A DNA stretch of 15,469 nt, taken from contig USLO01000022.1 of assembly GCA_900555515.1 (NCBI GenBank), positions 1 to 15,469 of the forward strand, given 5' to 3'. Shown here piece after piece: positions 5,933 to 14,202 of the stretch. The stretch comes from an uncultured Collinsella sp. Lineage in GTDB: Bacteria > Actinomycetota > Coriobacteriia > Coriobacteriales > Coriobacteriaceae. The stretch's first letter is position 1, and each line of letters opens with the position of its first letter. The notes beneath the pieces are model-generated. The model saw only the letters and a list, made by a program, of their open reading frames with translations, was not told where the DNA came from and did no database searches. Position numbers and translations under genes: made by a program.

Positions 5933-6523
5933 TTACAGCGCACCGTCCAGCATAAGGTTCACCTTGAGCACGTTAACCGTGGGCTCGCCGAACACGCCGA
6001 GGAAACGGCCCTTGGTGCACGCGGCGATGATGTCGCGCACCTCGTCCTTACTTTTGCCCGTGGCCTTGGCAAGGCGCGGGACCTGGTACTCGGCGGCATC
6101 CGGAGAGATCTCCGGGTCGAGGCCGGACCCCGAACACGTCACCAGGTCGACGGGCACAGCATCCATATCGGCATCGGGGTTGGCAGCGCGGATCTTCTTC
6201 ACGCGCGCGTCCACAAGCTGCCGATACTCCTCACTCGCCGGGGACAGGTTGGACGGGGCACCATACGCCATGAGCTCGCCGTCTTCGCCTTCGACAATTG
6301 ACACGTTCTGGATGCGGCCCCACATGTGGTCCTCGTCCTCGAAGTTCTGGCCGATGAGCTCGGAGCCCACAACCTTGCCGTCGACCGTAATGAGCGAACC
6401 ATTCGCCTGATACGGGAACGCAACCTGGGCGATGCCGGTCACGACGAGCGTATAGCCCAAGCCGCAGACAACGGTAAACAGCGCGAACACGCCCAGTGCG
6501 CGCGATGCAACACCTTTGAACAT
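5933..6523 (-). CDS. kdpC: K+-transporting ATPase KdpC subunit
   Basis: KdpC, 196 residues, the single-span subunit that stabilises the Kdp complex and raises its affinity for ATP. One N-terminal membrane segment is seen (about 9-33, ALGVFALFTVVCGLGYTLVV), followed by an external domain with family marks: GSELIGQNF, MWGRI (in place of the usual YFWGRP), and VTCSGSGLDPEISPDAA followed by QVPRLAKATG and GVFGEPTVNVLKVNLMLD. The ATG at 6523 has GGAGG five bases upstream; the earlier GTG at 6535 lies inside this ribosome-binding site and is rejected. It begins 12 bases after the kdpB stop and is the last gene of the operon. Confidence 0.96.
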   Translation of the reverse strand: MFKGVASRALGVFALFTVVCGLGYTLVVTGIAQVAFPYQANGSLITVDGKVVGSELIGQNFEDEDHMWGRIQNVSIVEGEDGELMAYGAPSNLSPASEEYRQLVDARVKKIRAANPDADMDAVPVDLVTCSGSGLDPEISPDAAEYQVPRLAKATGKSKDEVRDIIAACTKGRFLGVFGEPTVNVLKVNLMLDGAL

Positions 6524-6535
6524 ACAAACCTCCAC

Positions 6536-8590
6536 TTACATAATGCCGCAGAACGCGAGCAGCATGTCGATGAGCTTGATGAATACGAACGGGGCAACGA
6601 TGCCGCCCAGACCCCACACGAGCAGGTTGTGGGTCAGCAGCTGTCCGGACGGGACCTCGCGGTACTTAACGCCCTTCAGCGCAGCCGGGATCAGCGCGAC
6701 AATAACGAGAGCGTTATAGATGATGGCCGAAAGAACCGCGGACAGTGGGCTTGCCAGGCCGAGGATGTTGAGCGCGCCAAGGCCCGGGTAGATCGGCGAG
6801 AACAGGGCCGGGATGATAGCGAAGTACTTCGCCATGTCGTTGGCCACCGAGAAGGTCGTGAGCGAACCGCGGGTCATGAGCAGCTGCTTGCCAATACGCA
6901 CGACCTCGATGAGCTTGGTGGGGCTGGAGTCGAGGTCAACCATGTTGCCGGCCTCCTTGGCAGCCTGGGTGCCCGTGTTCATGGCCACGGCGACGTCGGC
7001 CTGGGCCAGAGCGGGAGCGTCGTTGGTGCCGTCGCCGGTCATGGCGACCAGGTGGCCCTCACGCTGGAACTCGCGGATCTTCTCGAGCTTGCCTTCAGGG
7101 GTGGCCTCGGCCAGGAAGTCGTCAACGCCGGCCTCGGCGGCGATTGCCGCGGCGGTGAGCGGGTTGTCGCCCGTCACCATGATGGTCTTGATGCCCATCT
7201 TGCGCAGGTCGGCGAACTTCTCCTTAACGCCGGACTTGATGATGTCCTTGAGGTACACAACGCCCAGCACGCGGCAGTTCTTGGTCACGACCAGCGGGGT
7301 GCCGCCGGCCTTGGCGATGCGCTCGACGGCCTCGTCGCACTCCTGGGAGAACACGCCGCCGGCTGCCTCCACATAGGTGCGCACGGAATCGGCAGCGCCC
7401 TTGCGGATCTCATTGCCCTCGTAGTTCACGCCGGACATACGCGTTGCCGCGGTGAACGGGATGAACTCCATACCCTTATCCTCGAGCGTGCGGCCGCGCA
7501 GACCGAACTGCTCCTTGGCGAGCACGACAATGGAACGGCCCTCGGGGGTCTCGTCGGCCAGCGAGGAAAGCTGGGCGGCATCGGCCAGCTCCGCGGGATC
7601 GACGCCGTCGACCGGAATGAACTCGGCGGCTTGGCGGTTACCCAGGGTGATGGTGCCGGTCTTGTCGAGCATGAGGATGTCGACGTCGCCGGCGGCCTCG
7701 ATGGCGCGGCCGGACATGGCCAGCACGTTGGCCTCGTTCAGACGGCTCATGCCGGCGATGCCGATGGCGGACAGAAGGGCGCCGATGGTAGTGGGAGCCA
7801 GGCACACGAGCAGCGCCACGAGCGTGGTCACGGCCGTGGGGTTGACCATGTCGTTAAGACCGACCGAAAAGCAGGAGTAACAATACAGGGCCAGCGTGAC
7901 CAGGATAAAGACGATGGAGAGGGCCACCAGGAAGATCTCCAGAGCGATCTCGTTAGGGGTCTTCTTGCGCGCGGCACCCTCGACCATCGCGATCATCTTG
8001 TCCAGGAAGCTCTGGCCGGGCTCACTGGAGATCTTGACGATGATCCAGTCGGACAGCACCGTGGTACCGCCGGTAACGGCAGAGCGGTCGCCGCCGGCCT
8101 CGCGGACCACGGGGGCGGACTCGCCGGTGATGGCGGACTCGTCAACGGAGGCAGCGCCCTCGATGACGTCGCCGTCGCCGGGAATCTGCTCGCCGGCGCG
8201 TACGATCACCAGGTCGCCGCGCGTGAGCTCGGTGCCAGGAACGACGGTGAAGTGCTCCTTGTCCTCAACGGACTCGATGCGATGGGCCTCGACATCCTTC
8301 TTGGCCGCACGCAGGGAATCGGCCTGGGCCTTACCGCGGCCCTCGGCAAGCGCCTCGGCGAAGTTCGAGAACAGGTCGGTGAGCCACAGGATGACCGCGA
8401 TGGCGACCACATAGTAGGTGGGCACACCCGCGTCCTGCACACCGAAGATGGAAGCGACGGCCAGGACGGAGGTCATGACGGCGGAAAGCCACACCAGGAA
8501 CATGACCGGGTTTTGAATCTGGACGCGAGGATCCAGTTTGGCAAACGAGTCGCGGACCGCGCGGCCCATCATGTCTTTTTGCATAGTCAT
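6536..8590 (-). CDS. kdpB: K+-transporting P-type ATPase KdpB subunit
   Basis: KdpB, 684 residues, the ATP-hydrolysing subunit of the Kdp potassium pump. The actuator motif TGES is at 155-158, with S158 matching the serine whose phosphorylation inhibits E. coli KdpB. The phosphorylated aspartate is D309 in MLDKTGT. Further on are the ATP-binding residues (KGAADSV region), VTGDNPLTAAAIA and the hinge GDGTNDAPALAQADVAVAM. The segment SVANDMAKYFAIIPALF keeps the Asp and Lys that in E. coli couple K+ movement to the ATPase cycle. The ATG at 8590 (MTMQKD) has GGAGGG nine bases upstream; that site overlaps the end of kdpA, whose stop begins 17 bases earlier, suggesting translational coupling. The frame's nominal earlier start is not supported. 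Confidence 0.98.
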   Translation of the reverse strand: MTMQKDMMGRAVRDSFAKLDPRVQIQNPVMFLVWLSAVMTSVLAVASIFGVQDAGVPTYYVVAIAVILWLTDLFSNFAEALAEGRGKAQADSLRAAKKDVEAHRIESVEDKEHFTVVPGTELTRGDLVIVRAGEQIPGDGDVIEGAASVDESAITGESAPVVREAGGDRSAVTGGTTVLSDWIIVKISSEPGQSFLDKMIAMVEGAARKKTPNEIALEIFLVALSIVFILVTLALYCYSCFSVGLNDMVNPTAVTTLVALLVCLAPTTIGALLSAIGIAGMSRLNEANVLAMSGRAIEAAGDVDILMLDKTGTITLGNRQAAEFIPVDGVDPAELADAAQLSSLADETPEGRSIVVLAKEQFGLRGRTLEDKGMEFIPFTAATRMSGVNYEGNEIRKGAADSVRTYVEAAGGVFSQECDEAVERIAKAGGTPLVVTKNCRVLGVVYLKDIIKSGVKEKFADLRKMGIKTIMVTGDNPLTAAAIAAEAGVDDFLAEATPEGKLEKIREFQREGHLVAMTGDGTNDAPALAQADVAVAMNTGTQAAKEAGNMVDLDSSPTKLIEVVRIGKQLLMTRGSLTTFSVANDMAKYFAIIPALFSPIYPGLGALNILGLASPLSAVLSAIIYNALVIVALIPAALKGVKYREVPSGQLLTHNLLVWGLGGIVAPFVFIKLIDMLLAFCGIM

Positions 8591-8606
8591 AAATCTGCGC
8601 CCTCCT

Positions 8607-10430
8607 TTACGCAATCATCTGGAAGAACTCGGCAACGGGGCCAAGCGCCAGGGCTGGGAAGAAGCTCAGGGCACCGATCAGCAGAACGATGAACACGAGC
8701 AGGAATACGAACATGCCGTTGGTGGTAGACAGGGTACCGGCGCTCTCGGCGACCTTACCCTTCTTGGCCAGCGAGCCGGCGATAGCCAGCGTACCGATGA
8801 TGGGCATGAAGCGGGCGAACAGCATCTCGAGGCCGAGCATGACGTTGATCCAGGGAATGTTGCAGTTCATGCCTGCAAACGCCGAGCCGTTGTTGCCGCC
8901 GCATGAGGTGAAGGCATACAGCACCTCAGAGAAGCCGTGCGCGCCACCATTGTTGAGCTGGTCGGCAAGACCGGGCACCATGCAGGCGATGGCCGAGCAC
9001 ACCAGAATGGCAAACGGAGTTGCCAGGCACAGGACAACTGCCCAGCGCATCTCGCCCGGCTCGATCTTCTTGCCCAGGAACTCGGGCGTGCGGCCGACCA
9101 TAAGGCCGGCGATGAACACTGTGAGGATGGCGAAGCCGATCATGCCGTACAGGCCGCAGCCCACGCCGCCGAAGACGACCTCGCCCAGAGCCATCTGGAG
9201 CATCTGGACAAAACCGCCCAGCGGGGTGTAGGAGTCGTGCATGGAGTTAACCGAGCCGTTGGAAGCAGCCGTCGTGAAAGCGGACCAGGTGGAAGAGGAG
9301 GCGATGCCAAAGCGGCTCTCCTTGCCCTCCATGTTGCCGCCAGCCTGGCCATCGGTCATCTCGATGTTGACCGCGCCGCCATCTGCCAGCTGCGGGGTGC
9401 CCGCATGCTCGTTGAGGGCGATGATGCCGGTGAAGATCACCAGCAGGATGAACATGGCGGCAAAGATGGCCTTGCCCTGCTTGGTGTTTTTGACGCCGAC
9501 ACCGAAGGTGAAGCAACAGGCGGCCGGGATCAGCAGCAGGCTGGTCATCTCGATGATGTTGGTGAAGGCACTGGGGTTCTCATACGGATGCGCAGAGTTC
9601 GCGCCAAAGAAGCCGCCGCCGTTGGTGCCGGACTGTTTGATGGCAACCTGGCTGGCCGCAGGACCCTGGGGCAAAAACTGCTCGGTGACCACGCGCGCGC
9701 CCTCGACAACCTTGCCGTCGACCTTGACCGTGTCGTCCTCGATCTGGGCGCCGTCGATGACGCTCCAGCCGCCGTCTGCATTAGGCTGGACAGCGACGGG
9801 TTCTACGAGCTCAGCCTTCTGAGCCGACTGGAAGTTGGAGATGACGCCACCGGCAGCCAGGCAGATGCCGAACACGAGGTTCAGCGGGATGAGCACATAC
9901 AGGACGGTGCGGGTGAGGTCGACCCAGAAGGAACCCAGACCCTGCTCCTTGACCTGACGGAAGCCGCGGATCAGCGCGAACATGACCGCGATACCGGTGC
10001 CGGCGGAAACGAAGTTCTGCACGGTGAGACCCATGAACTGCACAAGGTAGGACAGGGTGGTCTCACCGGAGTAGGACTGCCAGTTGGTGTTGGTTATGAA
10101 GGAAGCAGCCGTATTGAACGACAGGTCCCATGACACGCCCGGCAGGTGCTGGGGATTGCCTGGCAAGAAGGACTGAAACACCTGGAGTGCCACAAGAGCC
10201 ACGAGGCCGATCCCCGAAAAGACCAGCACGCTCGCCAGATAGCGCCTACACCCCATCTGCTCTGCCGCGTCGATGCGAAGCAGACGATAGACACCACGCT
10301 CCACAGGAGCAATCACAGGCGACAGGAACGTATGCTCACCATCCATGATATGGGCCATGAACCGACCGAGCGGAACGGCCAGGACGACGAGCACGGCAAA
10401 GTACAAGATGTACTGAATCGCAGCGTCCAT
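8607..10430 (-). CDS. kdpA: K+-transporting ATPase KdpA subunit
   Basis: KdpA, 607 residues, the channel-like membrane subunit that selects K+. All four selectivity-filter repeats are visible: ITNTNWQSY (about 112-120), SGTNGGGFFGANSAHPYENP (267-286), AASNGSVNSMHDSY (388-401) and FTSCGGNNGSAFAG (507-520). It is about 50 residues longer than the E. coli protein. Most of the excess is a polar stretch at about 207-250 (VEPVAVQPNADGG, then EDDTVKVDGKVVEG) before GPAASQVAIK, in the extracellular loop leading to the second filter; a smaller Gly/Asp-rich loop is at 345-370. The ATG at 10430 starts three bases after the kdpF stop. Its nearest ribosome-binding site (GAGGAG, inside kdpF) is 13 bases away, so translation probably depends on kdpF. 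Confidence 0.97.
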   Translation of the reverse strand: MDAAIQYILYFAVLVVLAVPLGRFMAHIMDGEHTFLSPVIAPVERGVYRLLRIDAAEQMGCRRYLASVLVFSGIGLVALVALQVFQSFLPGNPQHLPGVSWDLSFNTAASFITNTNWQSYSGETTLSYLVQFMGLTVQNFVSAGTGIAVMFALIRGFRQVKEQGLGSFWVDLTRTVLYVLIPLNLVFGICLAAGGVISNFQSAQKAELVEPVAVQPNADGGWSVIDGAQIEDDTVKVDGKVVEGARVVTEQFLPQGPAASQVAIKQSGTNGGGFFGANSAHPYENPSAFTNIIEMTSLLLIPAACCFTFGVGVKNTKQGKAIFAAMFILLVIFTGIIALNEHAGTPQLADGGAVNIEMTDGQAGGNMEGKESRFGIASSSTWSAFTTAASNGSVNSMHDSYTPLGGFVQMLQMALGEVVFGGVGCGLYGMIGFAILTVFIAGLMVGRTPEFLGKKIEPGEMRWAVVLCLATPFAILVCSAIACMVPGLADQLNNGGAHGFSEVLYAFTSCGGNNGSAFAGMNCNIPWINVMLGLEMLFARFMPIIGTLAIAGSLAKKGKVAESAGTLSTTNGMFVFLLVFIVLLIGALSFFPALALGPVAEFFQMIA

Positions 10431-10433
10431 AGT

Positions 10434-10520
10434 TTACGAATCACTCCTCATCAGAATGTAGATGTAATAGATAAGGAGTCCAATGCAGACGACTCCGATG
10501 ATGGGAATGAGAATGTTCAT
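10434..10520 (-). CDS. kdpF: KdpF small membrane subunit
   Basis: A 28-residue peptide (MNILIPIIGVVCIGLLIYYI, then YILMRSDS) made of a single membrane helix with a short polar tail. Its size, hydrophobicity and place directly before kdpA identify it as KdpF, the small lipid-like stabiliser of the KdpABC complex. AGGGG lies six bases before the ATG at 10520, and the TAA (10434-10436) is three bases from the kdpA start. It is too short for most gene finders and easily missed. It is the first gene of the kdpFABC operon. Confidence 0.9.
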   Translation of the reverse strand: MNILIPIIGVVCIGLLIYYIYILMRSDS

Positions 10521-10541
10521 TTACCGCCCCTTTCACGCGCG

Positions 10542-10557
10542 GTCCGATGTCTCGGAC
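10542..10557 (-). other. Small hairpin in the kdpFABC leader
   Basis: GTCCGA-N4-TCGGAC is a perfect 6-bp hairpin with a 4-base loop in the untranslated leader, 21 bases before the kdpF start and just upstream of its ribosome-binding site. It might affect translation or message stability. No known riboswitch is recognised here. Confidence 0.4.
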
Positions 10558-10600
10558 GCCTGCTCTCGCAAGCGCCTGGGGACAGTAAACGCTTCTAGGG

Positions 10601-10631
10601 ATTAAAGAGGCGTGAGGGCTGGGGCTCACAA
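10601..10631 (-). promoter_or_regulatory. Candidate kdpFABC promoter
   Basis: On the minus strand TTGTGA (plus 10626-10631) and TTTAAT (plus 10601-10606) are separated by 19 bases, a weak -35 with an over-long spacer, as expected for a promoter that needs an activator. Transcription would begin near 10594, leaving a leader of about 75 bases before kdpF. Confidence 0.4.
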
Positions 10632-10633
10632 CC

Positions 10634-10653
10634 TTAAGATGCCGTAAAGATGC
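10634..10653. promoter_or_regulatory. Candidate KdpE binding site (tandem direct repeat)
   Basis: TAAGATGC (10635-10642) and AAAGATGC (10646-10653) are direct repeats with an 11-bp period, the arrangement bound by dimers of OmpR/PhoB-family regulators such as KdpE. The pair lies immediately upstream of the weak -35 of the candidate kdpFABC promoter, the proper place for an activator, and also upstream of kdpD. The assignment to KdpE is inferred from position and layout. Confidence 0.5.
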
Positions 10654-10686
10654 AGGTAGAAAGCACTATTGCGGCTGCAGTGCGCC

Positions 10687-10692
10687 TATACT
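10687..10692 (+). promoter_or_regulatory. -10-like box for kdpDE
   Basis: TATACT on the plus strand, 73 bases before the kdpD start, is the best -10 box in the region. There is no matching -35 at 16-18 bases, so kdpDE expression may be low or activator-dependent. Confidence 0.3.
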
Positions 10693-10764
10693 CGACCTCG
10701 CGAGCATGCAGTGGCGTCCTCACCGCGTATGCACGCATGGACAACGTTTCAGAAAGGCTACGCT

Positions 10765-13500
10765 ATGCAGCGCGACGCATCGGACACTCGCGTCAATCCA
10801 GACCTCATCCTCAAGGCAATTGAGAAAGACGAGGCCGCCGATGACGCTCGAACCAGCCGGGGACACCTCAAGATTTTCTTTGGCTACGCTGCTGGCGCAG
10901 GCAAAACCTATGCGATGCTTCAAGCCGCCCACGCCGCCAAGCGGCGAGGTGTCGACGTCGTCGCGGGATACATCGAGCCGCACGAACGTCCGGCAACTGC
11001 CCATCTTGCACAAGGGCTTGAGAACGTGCCCTGTAAACTCATCGAGCACAGCGGCATTGCGCTCAGCGAGTTCGATCTAGATGCGGCTATCGAGCGCGCC
11101 CCTCAGCTCATCCTTGTCGACGAGCTCGCCCATACGAATGCGCCGGGGTCTCGCCACGACAAACGCTATCAAGACGTCGAGGAACTTCTACATGCGGGCA
11201 TCGACGTCTATACGACCGTAAACGTTCAGCATATCGAGAGCCTAAACGACATGGTTGCATCCATCACCGGCGTTGTCGTGAGCGAACGAATCCCCGACCG
11301 TATCTTCGATGATGCCGACCAGGTCGAGCTCGTCGACATAGAGCCCGAAGACCTACTTGAGCGCCTTCGCGCCGGCCTCGTCTACCGTCCCGCACAAGCC
11401 GACCGAGCGCAACAGCATTTTTTTACCGTCGAAAACCTCACCGCACTCCGAGAAATCGCGCTGCGCCGCTGCGCCGATCGCACCGGCCACCTCACAGACG
11501 CCGCACGCGTGCTGGGAAACCGTGACTACTACACCAGGGAGCGTATCTTAGTCTGCGTCTCCCCGGCACCGACCAATCCCCGCATCGTCCGTGCCGCCGC
11601 ACGCATGGCGAATGCGTTTCGCAGCGAGCTCGTCGCCCTGTTCGTAGAGAGCCCGCGCACGCAAGCCATGAGCGATAATGAGCGCGCCAAGCTTGCAGCC
11701 AATATCGCCCTAGCCGAGCAGCTCGGAGCACATATGGAAACCGTCTATGGCGACGACGTCGCGTTTCAGATCTCCGAGTTCGCGCGCCTGTCGGGTATTT
11801 CGAAGATCGTCATGGGGCGCACGGGCGAGCACAGCAGCGTCCGTCAGGCCCTCTTTGGCCGCAAATCTCTCGTAGAACAGCTCATAACATTCGCCCCGAA
11901 CCTCGACATTTACATCATTCCAGACCAGTCGACTCCGCCCTCCCGACCCAAAGGACGCCGCCATGCGCTCGCCCTACAGCCGCCCAGCAGCCGCAACGTG
12001 CTTCGCACGCTGGCCCTCTCTCTTGTCGCCACGGCGATCGGCACGGCTTTCCGCCATCTGGGATTTGCCGATTCCAGCATCATATCCCTCTACATCCTCA
12101 CGGCCCTGCTGACCGCCGTCACCACGACGGGGCGTATCTGCACGATCGTATCGAGCGTGCTCTCTGTAGTGCTTTACAACTTCTGCTTCGTAACGCCTCT
12201 GTTTTCGCTCGCCAGCTACGACCGAAGCTATCTGGTCACGTTCGGCATCATGTTCGCTACCGCTATGGTCGCCGGCGAGTTAACTGCGCGCATCGCCGAC
12301 AATGCCCGTACCTCCGCCGAGAACGCATTCAAAACGCGCGTACTCCTCGAAACGAACCAGCTCTTACAGCAAGCCCATAGCGCGGAGGAGTGCGCCCGCG
12401 TCGCCATGAACCAACTCGTCAAACTGCTAAAACTCGACGTGGTCTTCTACCCCGCCGAACACGGCACGCTCGGCAAGGCGCTCTATGAGTCCGCTGGCAC
12501 CGAAAACCGATCCGCGTCGCTGTTCACCGACTACGAGCGCGCCGTTGCAACCTGGACCTACACCAACAACAAGCGCGCGGGCGCAAGCACGCGGACCCTG
12601 CCTGAGGCGCGCTGTCTCTACCTCGCGGTTCGCACCGGCGACAAGGTATTCGGTGTCATCGGCATCGCCCTGGAGGGGCGCGAGATCGAAGCCTTCGAGC
12701 ATTCGATCGTCCTATCTATCGTAGGTGAATGCGCCTTGGCGCTCGAAAGCGACCGGGCGGCGCAAGAGCGCGAAGAGGCTGCGGTCTTGGCGAAAAACGA
12801 GCAGCTGCGCGCCAACCTTTTGCGCTCCATCGGCCATGATTTGAGGACACCTCTCACGGCTATATCCGGATCTGCGGCAATCCTTCGGAAGAGCGACGAG
12901 AAGCTCAGCCTCGAACAACGCTGCGATCTCGCCGATGCCATCTACGACGACTCCCTCTGGCTTATCGATACCGTGGAGAACCTCCTCGCCATCACACGCG
13001 TCGAGGACGGCACCATTCGCCTCAACTTCACATCCGAGCTCATCGACGAGGTCATCGAGGCCGCCCTCAGCCATGTCACCCAAGCATCGCATGGACGCGC
13101 CGTCACCATCGAGCACACTGACGACATCCTGCTGGTACGCATCGACGTCCATCTCATCATGCAGGTGCTTACGAATCTCATCATGAACGCCTTCAAATAC
13201 ACGCCCGAGGACTCGACTGTCACCATCAGCGCACGTCGCGAGGGTGCATTCGTCGTGGTGGACGTCGCAGACGATGGGCCAGGTGTGGCAGACTGCGACA
13301 AGCCTCATATCTTTGAGCGCTTCTTCACCTCAAGCAATACGCGGCCCGTGGATTCGCGTCGAAGCATCGGCCTTGGGCTGTCGCTCTGCCGCTCCATCGT
13401 GGAGGCGCATGGCGGCGTCATCGAAGTTCGCGACAACCACCCCCATGGGGCCGTCTTCCGTTTTACCCTGCCCGCCGAGGAGATCGAGATTCATGAATAA
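10765..13500 (+). CDS. kdpD: Sensor histidine kinase KdpD
   Basis: KdpD, 911 residues, the membrane sensor that phosphorylates KdpE when K+ is scarce. The N-terminal KdpD domain carries the Walker A motif FFGYAAGAGKTYAML (38-52) and LILVDELAHTNAPGSRH (115-131). A universal-stress-protein-like domain spans about 257-387. Four close membrane segments follow (about 411-505), then a GAF-like region (about 525-660). The kinase core has the H-box SIGHDLRTPLTAISG with the phosphorylated H691, the N-box NLIMNAFKYTP, DVADDGPGV and GLGLSLCRSIVEAHGG. The SxS...FTAxY motif reported for c-di-AMP binding in S. aureus KdpD is not seen; the matching places read VSPAP and ALFVES. The ATG at 10765 follows AAAGG; the open frame reaches 10669 but its upstream part is not family-like. 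kdpD is divergent from kdpFABC, as in mycobacteria, and overlaps kdpE by 8 bases. Confidence 0.97.
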   Translation: MQRDASDTRVNPDLILKAIEKDEAADDARTSRGHLKIFFGYAAGAGKTYAMLQAAHAAKRRGVDVVAGYIEPHERPATAHLAQGLENVPCKLIEHSGIALSEFDLDAAIERAPQLILVDELAHTNAPGSRHDKRYQDVEELLHAGIDVYTTVNVQHIESLNDMVASITGVVVSERIPDRIFDDADQVELVDIEPEDLLERLRAGLVYRPAQADRAQQHFFTVENLTALREIALRRCADRTGHLTDAARVLGNRDYYTRERILVCVSPAPTNPRIVRAAARMANAFRSELVALFVESPRTQAMSDNERAKLAANIALAEQLGAHMETVYGDDVAFQISEFARLSGISKIVMGRTGEHSSVRQALFGRKSLVEQLITFAPNLDIYIIPDQSTPPSRPKGRRHALALQPPSSRNVLRTLALSLVATAIGTAFRHLGFADSSIISLYILTALLTAVTTTGRICTIVSSVLSVVLYNFCFVTPLFSLASYDRSYLVTFGIMFATAMVAGELTARIADNARTSAENAFKTRVLLETNQLLQQAHSAEECARVAMNQLVKLLKLDVVFYPAEHGTLGKALYESAGTENRSASLFTDYERAVATWTYTNNKRAGASTRTLPEARCLYLAVRTGDKVFGVIGIALEGREIEAFEHSIVLSIVGECALALESDRAAQEREEAAVLAKNEQLRANLLRSIGHDLRTPLTAISGSAAILRKSDEKLSLEQRCDLADAIYDDSLWLIDTVENLLAITRVEDGTIRLNFTSELIDEVIEAALSHVTQASHGRAVTIEHTDDILLVRIDVHLIMQVLTNLIMNAFKYTPEDSTVTISARREGAFVVVDVADDGPGVADCDKPHIFERFFTSSNTRPVDSRRSIGLGLSLCRSIVEAHGGVIEVRDNHPHGAVFRFTLPAEEIEIHE

Positions 13501-14197
13501 TGCCGCTAAGCCACGCATCCTCCTGGTCGAAGATGACCTGACCGTTCAAAACCTCGTTTCGACCGCGCTTGACCTCCACGGTTATGTCGTGAGCAAGGTT
13601 TGCGACGGCCAGGCCGCCATCATGGATGCGGTGTCGCACGGACCCAGCCTCATCATGCTCGACCTCGGCCTTCCCGACATTGACGGTATCGAGGTCATCA
13701 CGAAGATCCGAAGCTGGTCGGCAGTCCCCATTATCGTCATTTCGGCGCGCACCGAAGATTCCGACAAGATTGCAGCACTTGACGCAGGGGCAGACGACTA
13801 CCTCACCAAGCCCTTTTCTGTGGATGAGTTGCTCGCGCGCGTCCGTGCGAATTTGAGGCGCTCCTCGATGGCGTCGAGTGAGTCGACAGAAGCGAGCACG
13901 TTCGACAACGGTCCGCTGCATATCGACTACGCCGCGGGATACGCGACGAAAGACGGACGCGAGCTCTCGCTCACCCCAACCGAGTACAAATTGCTCGTCC
14001 TTCTGGCGAAAAACGTCGACAAGGTGCTCACCCACACGTTCATCACCCGCGAGATATGGGGTACGAGCTGGGACAGCGATTTGGCGAGCCTGCGCGTGTT
14101 CATGCGCACCCTGCGCAAGAAGATCGAGGCAGACCCCTCTCACCCCAAGATGATTCAGACGCACATGGGTGTCGGGTACCGCATGCAGCGTCTCTAG
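13493..14197 (+). CDS. kdpE: Response regulator KdpE
   Basis: KdpE, 234 residues, an OmpR/PhoB-type regulator that activates kdpFABC when phosphorylated by KdpD. The receiver domain (about 8-118) has the acidic pocket E13/D14/D15, the phosphorylated D57 in IMLDLGLPDIDG, S84 in VISART and K106 in LTKPF. A linker follows, then the winged-helix domain (about 140-232) with LSLTPTEYKLLVLLAKN, SLRVFMRTLRKKIE and THMGVGYRM. The ATG at 13493 overlaps the end of kdpD by 8 bases and has GAGGAG about ten bases upstream, so the two genes are translationally coupled. The longer open frame upstream is the kdpD coding region read out of phase. Expected binding site: the direct repeat at 10634-10653. Confidence 0.97.
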   Translation: MNNAAKPRILLVEDDLTVQNLVSTALDLHGYVVSKVCDGQAAIMDAVSHGPSLIMLDLGLPDIDGIEVITKIRSWSAVPIIVISARTEDSDKIAALDAGADDYLTKPFSVDELLARVRANLRRSSMASSESTEASTFDNGPLHIDYAAGYATKDGRELSLTPTEYKLLVLLAKNVDKVLTHTFITREIWGTSWDSDLASLRVFMRTLRKKIEADPSHPKMIQTHMGVGYRMQRL

Positions 14198-14202
14198 CCC
14201 AC

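Noticed and set aside
6326..8692. 788-codon plus-strand open frame opposite kdpC and kdpB
   Set aside because: It is antisense to two unmistakable kdp genes. The translation is low-complexity (rich in G, H, D and Q), typical of a shadow frame in GC-rich DNA.
8937..10133. 398-codon plus-strand open frame opposite kdpA
   Set aside because: Shadow of kdpA, with the same biased composition and no domain signal.
10521..10764. A c-di-AMP (ydaO-type) riboswitch before kdpFABC
   Set aside because: The likely leader is only about 75 bases, too short for that riboswitch, and none of its structure is seen.
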